From: Comamonadaceae bacterium
Lineage (GTDB): Bacteria; Pseudomonadota; Gammaproteobacteria; Burkholderiales; Burkholderiaceae_C
Assembly (NCBI GenBank): GCA_947374105.1
Contig: CANCAO010000086.1
Location: 1 to 6,925 of the forward strand
DNA: 6,925 bases
Direction: 5' to 3'
This document shows positions 1 to 5,893 of the stretch, one piece after another. Under the pieces are notes generated by a model. That model saw only the letters and a list, made by a program, of their open reading frames with translations. It was not told the DNA's origin and did not search any database. A program made the position numbers and the translations under genes. Every line of letters starts with the position of its first letter. Position 1 is the first letter of the stretch.

Positions 1-804
1 CCGATTGGCATTTTGCTCATCATTCACTTCACCCTGATGCGCGAGACAGTTGTACTTGGACGAGCAACACCACGAACGATTGAGTTGCCCGTCTATGACG
101 TTCAGGCTCACGAGACAGCCCGTGCAGGACAAGGCGCCATCCGCTCGCGCTTGACGACCAGCGTACCTGCCAACGTGCGCATGCAATCTCTGTTGACCTT
201 GCAGGTCGTGCCCAGTGGCGTGGCCAATCCGATTTTGGAAGACCTGTTGGGTGATGAAACCGATGACGTGCGTTTGGTGGCCTTTGGCATGCTGGACGCG
301 GCAGAGAAAAAACTCTCAGTTCAAATTCACCGTGCTCAAAAAAATCTGGAAAAAACCCTCTCCCCCAAAGCCCGCTACGACGGTTACCGGCATCTGGCCG
401 AGTTGCATTGGGAATTGATTTACGAAGCCCTGGTGCAAGGCGAGCTGCGAAAGCATGTGCTGGCCGAGGCCTTGCAGTGCCTGGAAGCCGCCATGGCACT
501 GCAAACCCAGCAGGAAACCGGGTTGTTGTTTCTTAAAGGGAAAATTCTCCTGGCCCAAGGCGTGATCGAACCCGCCGAGGTGGCTTTCAAAGACGCGATG
601 CGTTTGGGTCAACCCGAGGCTTCTGTGCTGCCCTATCTGGCCGATTTGGCGTTTCAGCGACGCGAGTTTGACCAAGTTCGTGCGTACATGCGACGTCTCT
701 TGCCCATGCAGGTGAGCCCGCGCACCGATACGATTATTGACCTTTGGACTGGACGCGACCACTTCCAGCAATTCCGTGACATCCGCATCCTCCAGCACAT
801 CTGA
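1..804 (+). CDS. pelE: PelE, Pel polysaccharide inner-membrane TPR/HEAT scaffold protein (5' partial)
   Basis: The reading frame is open from base 1 and stops with TGA at 802-804, giving 267 visible residues. The gene begins upstream of the window; the TTG at 13 is merely the first start-like codon and lies inside a hydrophobic stretch (PIGILLIIHFTLM, residues 1-13) that looks like the end of a membrane helix. Residues about 55-105 look HEAT-like (LEDLLGDETDDVRLVAFGML), and about 150-235 form TPR-like helix pairs (AEALQCLEAAMAL, AEVAFKDAMRLG). In Pseudomonas, PelE is about 330 residues with two N-terminal membrane helices and a cytoplasmic TPR domain, and joins PelD, PelF and PelG in the inner-membrane Pel synthase complex; roughly 60 residues would be missing here. 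The name rests mainly on the architecture and on the directly following pelF and pelG, because PelE itself is poorly conserved. Three A6-A7 tracts lie at 307-355. Confidence 0.85.
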   Translation, partial: PIGILLIIHFTLMRETVVLGRATPRTIELPVYDVQAHETARAGQGAIRSRLTTSVPANVRMQSLLTLQVVPSGVANPILEDLLGDETDDVRLVAFGMLDAAEKKLSVQIHRAQKNLEKTLSPKARYDGYRHLAELHWELIYEALVQGELRKHVLAEALQCLEAAMALQTQQETGLLFLKGKILLAQGVIEPAEVAFKDAMRLGQPEASVLPYLADLAFQRREFDQVRAYMRRLLPMQVSPRTDTIIDLWTGRDHFQQFRDIRILQHI

Positions 805-808
805 ACCC

Positions 809-2332
809 ATGCTCCCCAAAGCCGACAGCGTGGATGTGCTCCTGCTGCTGGAGGGAACCTTCCCCTATGTCGCCGGGGGCGTATCGAGCTGGGTGAACCA
901 GATCATCCGTGGTTATCCCCAACTACGCTTCGGTGCTATTTTTATTGGCAGCCAGCCTTCAGACTACGGCGCGATGCGCTACGCCCTGCCTGACAATCTG
1001 GTGCACTTGGACGTCGTCTACTTAGCTGAGAACAAGCCCACCTCCAAAATCCGTCCGACCAAAGTCAAGGCCGATCCGAAAATGATGGCGCAGGTCAAGC
1101 GCATGCATGAGCTGTTTCAAACCGACATCCGCCACCCGGACTGCCCGCATCTTTTCTCATCGACGATGGACGAGGCCCACGCGGGCGGCAAACTCAGTCA
1201 GGAAACCTTTCTGCACAGCGAAGCGGCCTGGGAGCAGATCAAGGACAGCTACCTGCGCTATAGCACCGACCCATCGTTTGTCGATTACTTCTGGACCATT
1301 CGCACCATCCACACGCCCTTGTGGCGCTTGCGGGAAATTGCCCAGCATTGCCCCAAGGCGCGTATCTACCACTCGGTGTCCACGGGCTATGCGGGCGTGC
1401 TGGGTCTGCTGCTCAAGCACCAAAATCCACGGCCCTACATCCTGAGCGAACACGGCATTTATGTGAAAGAGCGCAAGATCGACCTGTACCAGGCGCAGTG
1501 GATCAAGGACAACCGCAGTGTCTTTGACCATGACCCCTCGCAGGTGAGCTACTACCGGCAAATCTGGATTCGCTTCTTTGAGCATTTGGGTTACCTGACC
1601 TACCAGGCCGCCGACCATATCGTGGCCTTGTACGAGGCCAATCGCCAGCGCCAACTAGCCGACGGTGCACCGCCCGAACGCACCAGCAACATCCCCAACG
1701 GCATTGACATTGAGCGCTTTGCACCCCTGCGTGCCACACGGCCCGCGACACCCCCGCCCATCCTGTGCCTCATTGGTCGCGTGGTGCCCATCAAAGACAT
1801 CAAAACTTTTATCCGATCCATGCGCAGCGTGGTCGCTCGCCTACCTGAGGCTCAGGCCTGGATTGCCGGACCGGAAGAAGAAGACCCGGACTACGCCCAG
1901 GAATGCCATGAGCTTGCTGAGCGGCTGGGTCTGGCCCACTGCATCAAGTTTTTAGGCTTCCAAAAGCTCACCGACATCCTGCCCCAGGTCGGCTTGGTGG
2001 TTCTGAGCTCCATCAGCGAGGCATTGCCCCTGGTAATTCTGGAGGGCTATGCCGCCGGGGTGCCTACGGTCAGCACCGACGTAGGCTCCTGTCGGCAACT
2101 GGTTTACGGCTTGCCGGGCGACGACGCAGCCCTGGGTGCGTCAGGGCGCATCGTGCGCATTGCCGATCCGGAAGCCCTGGGCGCGGCGGCGCTGGAGCTG
2201 CTCACCGATGACGCCGCCTGGCAAAGCGCCAGCCAAGCGGCCATACGCCGGGTGGAGGCCTATTACGCCCAGCACATGATGTTTGACCGCTACCGCGAGC
2301 TCTACACCGAAGGCATGGCATGGCAGGCATAG
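809..2332 (+). CDS. pelF: PelF, GT4-family glycosyltransferase of Pel exopolysaccharide synthesis
   Basis: A soluble cytoplasmic glycosyltransferase of 507 residues, the same length as Pseudomonas PelF as I recall it. The N-terminus carries the PelF signature LLLEGTFPYVAGGVSSWVN (residues 12-30), followed by SEHGIYVKER (213-222) and the GT4 nucleotide-sugar half: NIPNGID (294-300), GRVVPIKD (323-330, with R324 and K329 expected at the donor phosphates) and the E-x7-E motif E404/E412 in SEALPLVILE. No membrane segment is visible. PelF is thought to polymerise Pel, a GalNAc/GalN-rich polymer, from a UDP-sugar, working with PelD, PelE and PelG. ATG 809 was chosen because it lies 4 nt after the pelE stop and leaves an N-terminus like that of known PelF. 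The frame is also open upstream to TTG 737 and GTG 776, inside pelE. No Shine-Dalgarno precedes 809, which suggests coupling to pelE translation. Confidence 0.96.
   Translation: MLPKADSVDVLLLLEGTFPYVAGGVSSWVNQIIRGYPQLRFGAIFIGSQPSDYGAMRYALPDNLVHLDVVYLAENKPTSKIRPTKVKADPKMMAQVKRMHELFQTDIRHPDCPHLFSSTMDEAHAGGKLSQETFLHSEAAWEQIKDSYLRYSTDPSFVDYFWTIRTIHTPLWRLREIAQHCPKARIYHSVSTGYAGVLGLLLKHQNPRPYILSEHGIYVKERKIDLYQAQWIKDNRSVFDHDPSQVSYYRQIWIRFFEHLGYLTYQAADHIVALYEANRQRQLADGAPPERTSNIPNGIDIERFAPLRATRPATPPPILCLIGRVVPIKDIKTFIRSMRSVVARLPEAQAWIAGPEEEDPDYAQECHELAERLGLAHCIKFLGFQKLTDILPQVGLVVLSSISEALPLVILEGYAAGVPTVSTDVGSCRQLVYGLPGDDAALGASGRIVRIADPEALGAAALELLTDDAAWQSASQAAIRRVEAYYAQHMMFDRYRELYTEGMAWQA
2309..2313 (+). 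promoter_or_regulatory. Shine-Dalgarno sequence of pelG inside the pelF 3' end
   Basis: GAAGG lies 6 nt before ATG 2320. It supports this ATG as the pelG start, even though that places the first 13 bp of pelG inside the end of pelF. The nearby ATG at 2315 is in the pelF frame and is not a competing pelG start. Confidence 0.65.
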
Positions 2333-3693
2333 GGTTTGAGCTGCGCAAGCTGCTGAACAAGCGCTCCTACTCCGGCCTGCTACAGGCCTATGCCTACGCG
2401 GGCATCATCAGCTCAGGCCCCTGGGTACTGTCCATCTTGGGCATCATGCTGATTGGTTTGCTCAGTGTGGGCGTGACCGTGCCCAATGCGCAGATCACGC
2501 AATTCCAGGTCACGGTCACCTACTTGTTCCTGGGCTCACTGGTCTTGACCGGACTGGTGCAACTCTCGTTCACCCGATTTGTGGCGGATCGCATCTTTGC
2601 CAAAGACGAAGAGTCCATCCTGCCCAACTTCAATGGCCTGATGTTTGTGGCCATCAACGTCAGCATGTTGGGCAGCTTGCCCGTTGTGATCCTGGCGTTT
2701 CCCGAGCAAACCGTGCTGTACCGACTGCTGTTCGTGATGGGCTTTGCCATCATGTCGGCGATCTGGGTAGCCACGGTGTTTCTGTCGGGAATGAAGCACT
2801 ACGAAGCCATCGTCTTGATCTTCTTTGTGGGCTACAGCGTCACCATGGCTCTGGCATTGTTATTCAGACACTATCTGGGCATGGAAGGGCTATTGCTCGG
2901 TTTTGTCATGGGGCATTTCGTGCTGCTGGCGGGCATGGTCTGGCTCATTTACAAAAATTACAACTCTGAGCGCTTTATCGCCTTTGACATCTGGAATCGC
3001 GGGGCCATGTACCGCAGCCTGATGGCCACCGGTTTTTTCTTCAACCTCGGCGTCTGGGTGGACAAGCTACTGTTCTGGTACTACCCAGGCACCGGGCAAA
3101 CCGTGATCGGTCCGCTCAACTCCTCGGTCATTTACGATTTCCCGATTTTTCTCTCCTACCTCACCGTCATCCCCGGCATGGCTGTGTTTTTGGTTCGCAT
3201 TGAAACCGACTTCGTCGAGTACTACAACAAGTTCTACGACGCCGTGCGCGATGGGGCCACGCTGGAGTACATCGAGCGCATGCGCAACCACATGGTCTAT
3301 TACGTGCAACGCGGCTTGTTTGACATTGCCAAGATCCAGGCCATCACTATCCTGGTGGTGTTTGTCATGGGTGAGGCCCTGTTGAACGCCCTGGGCATCT
3401 CCACGCTGTACCTGCCGCTGCTGTTTGTGGATGTGGCGGGGGCGGGCTTGCAGGTGGTGTTGCTAGGCATCTTGAATGTGCTGTTTTACCTGGATCAACG
3501 CCGCGCGGTTGTTTGGCTAACCGCCATGTTGCTGACCACCAACCTGATCTTCAGTGCCTTGTCCATTCAACTGGGTGCAGCCTGGTTTGGCTACGGCTTT
3601 GCCATCTCCATGCTGGTAACCGTGCTCGTCGGTATGTGGGTGCTGAACAGGCGGCTAGAGTCGCTGGAGTTTGAGACTTTCATGTTGCAGTGA
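2320..3693 (+). CDS. pelG: PelG, multi-pass inner-membrane Pel polysaccharide transporter
   Basis: An integral membrane protein of 457 residues, close to the usual PelG length of about 456. It starts with the characteristic MAGIGFELRKLL, then shows about twelve hydrophobic segments, at roughly 33-53, 63-83, 105-127, 133-156, 161-181, 189-211, 231-254, 275-295, 338-360, 362-391, 396-416 and 421-443. A long amphipathic charged region, about 296-337 (IETDFVEYYNKFYDAVRDG), separates the eighth and ninth. PelG belongs to the MOP/polysaccharide-transporter superfamily and is the presumed route for Pel across the inner membrane, in complex with PelD, PelE and PelF. Its start overlaps pelF by 13 bp and has a good ribosome site, so coupled translation is likely. 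No truncation or frameshift is seen. Segment limits were judged by eye. Confidence 0.96.
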   Translation: MAGIGFELRKLLNKRSYSGLLQAYAYAGIISSGPWVLSILGIMLIGLLSVGVTVPNAQITQFQVTVTYLFLGSLVLTGLVQLSFTRFVADRIFAKDEESILPNFNGLMFVAINVSMLGSLPVVILAFPEQTVLYRLLFVMGFAIMSAIWVATVFLSGMKHYEAIVLIFFVGYSVTMALALLFRHYLGMEGLLLGFVMGHFVLLAGMVWLIYKNYNSERFIAFDIWNRGAMYRSLMATGFFFNLGVWVDKLLFWYYPGTGQTVIGPLNSSVIYDFPIFLSYLTVIPGMAVFLVRIETDFVEYYNKFYDAVRDGATLEYIERMRNHMVYYVQRGLFDIAKIQAITILVVFVMGEALLNALGISTLYLPLLFVDVAGAGLQVVLLGILNVLFYLDQRRAVVWLTAMLLTTNLIFSALSIQLGAAWFGYGFAISMLVTVLVGMWVLNRRLESLEFETFMLQ

Positions 3694-3695
3694 CG

Positions 3696-3711
3696 CAGCG
3701 TTGGCACGCTG
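3696..3711 (+). terminator. Small hairpin just after the pelG stop
   Basis: A perfect 6-bp inverted repeat, CAGCGT / ACGCTG, with a TGGC loop begins 3 nt after the pelG stop codon. No run of T follows, only GGTTAATCGATC. It could be a weak terminator, an mRNA 3' stabiliser that lowers downstream expression, or chance. It is the only structure seen in the 50-nt gap before abrB. Confidence 0.3.
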
Positions 3712-3743
3712 GGTTAATCGATCACTTTCATTTCAAACGACCC

Positions 3744-4802
3744 ATGTCTTTTCGTTTCTACTTTCGTGTCCTGAGCACTCTGGTACTGGCCGTACTCGCG
3801 GCTTGGCTGTGCGTGGCGCTGAACACGCCTCTGCCCTGGTTGATTGGCCCCATGCTGGCCACCGCCATCGCGTCCATGTTGCGCTTTCCCACGGAAAGCT
3901 CCACGCCGCTGCGCAACGGTGGGCAGGCCACCATCGGCACCGCTGTGGGGCTCTATTTCACCCCGCAAATGGCCACCCTGGTGGTTGGACTGTGGTGGGC
4001 CATTGCTCTGGGCGTGGTGTTGGCACTGGGGTTAGGCTTGTTGTTTGGTGCCGGTTTACACCGCTGGCACGCGCAGCGCATGCCGGGTTTGAGCCGCGCC
4101 ACGACATATTTCTCAAGTGCGATTGGCGGAGCCTCTGAGATGACCTTGCTGGCCGAGCGTTTCCACGGCCGCACCGACCTGGTGGCCTCAGCCCACAGCG
4201 TACGTTTGATGGTGGTCACCCTGTTGGTGCCCTTTGCCATGCAGTACAGCGGCTGGCACGGACAGGATGTGGCAATACCGGGCGCTCGTGAGGTTGTGGG
4301 CTCGGGCTTGATGCTTTTGGGTCTGGCCGTTTGTGCTGGGGCCTGGGTCATGACGCGATTGGGGCGAGCCAATCCCTGGTTTCTGGGTGCACTGCTGGTG
4401 GCCATGGGCTTGACCGTGGCGAGTATCGAGCTTTCGGCCATGCCAAAGGCCTTGTCCAACGCAGCGCAGTTGGTGATTGGCATCAGTCTGGGCGTGCGTT
4501 TCACACCCGCTTTTGTGCACACCGCACCGCGCTGGCTGGCTTCCGTGGCCGTGGCTACCCTGGGTTTGATTGCCTTGTGCTCGGTCTTTGCTGTCCTGCT
4601 GGCATGGGGCGTAGGTTTGCCACCGGGCACCTTGATTTTGGCCATGGCACCGGGTGGCGTGGCCGAAATGGCCATCACCGCCAAAGTACTGCAACTCGGT
4701 GCCCCCGTGGTCACCGCCTTTCACGTGTGCCGCCTGCTGGCCGTGCTGATGCTGCTGGAGCCGCTGTACCGCTATATCTATGAGGCAAAACCGCAGCCCT
4801 GA
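3744..4802 (+). CDS. abrB: AbrB-family membrane protein with internal duplication (putative transporter)
   Basis: A 352-residue, very hydrophobic protein of about ten membrane segments, matching the bacterial AbrB/'putative ammonia monooxygenase' membrane family (as I recall, Pfam PF05145, with the duplication described by TIGR03082). The two halves are visibly duplicated: PWLIGPMLATA (31-41) matches PWFLGALLVAM (211-221), GTAVGLYFTP (65-74) matches GISLGVRFTP (246-255), and GGASEMTLLAE (128-138) matches GGVAEMAITAK (304-314). E. coli AbrB was named for an effect on aidB expression; the substrate is unknown, and the monooxygenase label is probably a misannotation. ATG 3744 is preferred, giving MSFRFYF before the first helix. 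GTG 3690 would overlap the pelG stop by 4 bp and add 18 polar residues (TQRWHAGLIDHFHF...). No clear Shine-Dalgarno precedes 3744. It lies codirectionally after pelG but is not a known Pel component. Confidence 0.88.
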   Translation: MSFRFYFRVLSTLVLAVLAAWLCVALNTPLPWLIGPMLATAIASMLRFPTESSTPLRNGGQATIGTAVGLYFTPQMATLVVGLWWAIALGVVLALGLGLLFGAGLHRWHAQRMPGLSRATTYFSSAIGGASEMTLLAERFHGRTDLVASAHSVRLMVVTLLVPFAMQYSGWHGQDVAIPGAREVVGSGLMLLGLAVCAGAWVMTRLGRANPWFLGALLVAMGLTVASIELSAMPKALSNAAQLVIGISLGVRFTPAFVHTAPRWLASVAVATLGLIALCSVFAVLLAWGVGLPPGTLILAMAPGGVAEMAITAKVLQLGAPVVTAFHVCRLLAVLMLLEPLYRYIYEAKPQP

Positions 4803-4808
4803 TCCGAC

Positions 4809-4826
4809 TGCTCCCCTCAGGGAGTA
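4809..4826. terminator. Hairpin between the convergent abrB and DUF3108 genes
   Basis: CTCCC (4811-4815) and GGGAG (4820-4824) form a 5-bp stem around CTCA; in the + strand RNA a G-U and a U-A pair extend it to 7 bp. It begins 6 nt after the abrB stop and covers the - strand stop codon at 4817-4819. No T-tract follows on either strand, so it is at best a weak bidirectional terminator. Confidence 0.3.
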
Positions 4827-5881
4827 CCAAACGATGCCAGTTGCTGGTCTACAAAGTTACCGTTGGTCTGCGTCAGGCGAATGCGCGCTGGCAGGTAGCC
4901 CAGGGCGGGGGCCAGCCACAACTCCACAGTGATGTCATGCACCTGACGCGCCGGGCGTTTGATCCGCAGGGTGGCTTGCTCACCCCCGGGCAGCGCCAAC
5001 CGCTCCTCGCTCTCCACCGTAAAGCGCCAGGTATCGGCATCGCGTCCGCCCACCGCCTGCATTTCAAAGGCGCTGCCCACCGGATAACGGCTAGGATCAC
5101 CTGCCAGAAGGCTGGCGATTTGCATGAAGATGCTGAGTTGGTCTTGTGCACCGGGCTGCAAATCAACCGAGGGCGTGTTGGCGCTGAAGATCACCTTTCC
5201 CTTGTCGCGCTCAAAATGCGCCGCCACCTCGGAGCGCACCTTGTCGCCAAAGCGTTTCGGGGCCAGACCCTCAGGCGTGAGCTGGCCGCTGCTACTCTGA
5301 GAACGCGTGCCCAGCAAAAAGTGGGTCACCGACAGGCGCGCATCATAGGTCTGGTCATCGTGCAGCCACAGCAGCTCACCGCTGGCGCTGTAACCCAGGC
5401 CGCTGACTTCGCCCTTGATGTCGTATTTAAGCCGCAGCGAGCCCGGTAGGCTGATGGGTGCCGAGGGCGGAGCCGCTGCAGGTTCAATGGCGGCTACCGT
5501 GGCCAGAGGCTCATCGGCGGGTGCGGGCGGGGTTGGCGTGGCGGATTCTGCCGGAGGTGCGGTGACTGTAGTTGCTTCATTTGCTATCTTATCTATAGCT
5601 TCTTGTGGTTGTTTTTCATGGTCTTGCGCTGCATTTGATGTTCGAATTTCGGGTGGTAATGAGCTTGAACGGGGCTGGGATGTGGCGGGCTTGGATGGGC
5701 GCACTACTGCGGGTGCAGGCTCAGGCAACGCCAGGGTACGGGTGATAAAGGGCCGCGTGATGGCCGTATTCGACTCAAGCGACGTGCTGGGCTGCACCCA
5801 ACTTAAAAATGCCCAATGAGCCGCCAGCACCAAGGCAGCAATCAACAGCAGGGGTTTGAGCGGTGCGGAGAAATTTTCCAC
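4817..5881 (-). CDS. DUF3108 domain protein, membrane-anchored and proline-rich
   Basis: A 354-residue protein with a short N-terminus containing K9, a single hydrophobic segment at about 10-28 (PLLLIAALVLAAHWAFLSWV; signal anchor or uncleaved signal) and a long Pro/Ala/Ser/Thr-rich linker at about 30-145. A compact C-terminal domain at about 146-350 is rich in predicted beta strands (LRLKYDIKGEVSGLGYSASG, ELWLAPALGYLPARIRLTQ). The C-terminal part matches the DUF3108 family, widespread in Burkholderiales and often labelled 'proline rich signal peptide protein'; its function is unknown. The layout implies a periplasmic beta-rich domain tethered to the inner membrane. The start is GTG 5881, chosen because it gives a charged residue before the helix; no Shine-Dalgarno is evident. 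It is convergent with abrB (14 nt between stops) and divergent from the FAH-family gene. The linker holds an AT-rich palindromic block at 5573-5620. Confidence 0.85.
   Translation of the reverse strand: MENFSAPLKPLLLIAALVLAAHWAFLSWVQPSTSLESNTAITRPFITRTLALPEPAPAVVRPSKPATSQPRSSSLPPEIRTSNAAQDHEKQPQEAIDKIANEATTVTAPPAESATPTPPAPADEPLATVAAIEPAAAPPSAPISLPGSLRLKYDIKGEVSGLGYSASGELLWLHDDQTYDARLSVTHFLLGTRSQSSSGQLTPEGLAPKRFGDKVRSEVAAHFERDKGKVIFSANTPSVDLQPGAQDQLSIFMQIASLLAGDPSRYPVGSAFEMQAVGGRDADTWRFTVESEERLALPGGEQATLRIKRPARQVHDITVELWLAPALGYLPARIRLTQTNGNFVDQQLASFGTP
5573..5620. repeat. AT-rich palindromic block, possible dispersed Comamonadaceae repeat
   Basis: Within the GC-rich linker of the DUF3108 gene is an abruptly AT-rich stretch containing the inverted repeat GCTAT (5583-5587) / ATAGC (5595-5599) with a 7-nt loop, followed by TTCTTGTGGTTGTTTTT. 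From memory, Rhodoferax and Polaromonas genomes carry many copies of a short element of the form TTGCTA-(AT-rich)-TATAGCTGCTTG followed by CGCTTGTTTT, and this block is close to it. It is read through in frame as residues about 88-103 (HEKQPQEAIDKIANEA), unlike the Pro/Ala/Thr-rich sequence around it. The match was made by recall and not by alignment. Confidence 0.45.
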
Positions 5882-5893
5882 GACAATGTCAAC
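5882..5893. promoter_or_regulatory. 12-bp divergent intergenic gap with GACA-N-TGTC palindrome
   Basis: Only 12 bp separate the GTG of the DUF3108 gene from the ATG of the FAH-family gene. They contain GACAATGTC (5882-5890), a 4-bp-arm palindrome, and on the - strand a perfect TTGACA hexamer (5892-5887) with no acceptable -10 at the right spacing. The palindrome may be chance. The promoters of both genes must overlap the neighbouring coding sequence. Confidence 0.25.

Noticed and set aside
316..819. - strand open frame (167 codons) opposite pelE
   Set aside because: It overlaps the pelE TPR coding region entirely, and its His/Gln/Gly-rich translation looks like an antisense shadow.
3701..3724. 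TTGGCA as a -35 for an abrB promoter
   Set aside because: No -10-like hexamer at proper spacing; TTAATC is only 7 nt away, and the hexamer overlaps the hairpin loop.
3953..4714. Long - strand open frame (253 codons) opposite abrB
   Set aside because: It is antisense to a well-supported membrane protein, its translation is low-complexity Ala/Thr/Pro/Lys with no recognisable domain, and it is explained by codon bias in a GC-rich gene.
5415..5819. + strand open frame (134 codons) opposite the DUF3108 linker
   Set aside because: Gly/Ala/Val-rich translation mirrors the Pro/Ala/Thr-rich linker on the other strand; there is no independent sign of coding.
5887..5892. Perfect TTGACA hexamer on the - strand as a -35 box
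   Set aside because: No acceptable -10 lies 16-18 nt downstream (TCCGCA or similar), and transcription would begin inside the DUF3108 coding sequence.
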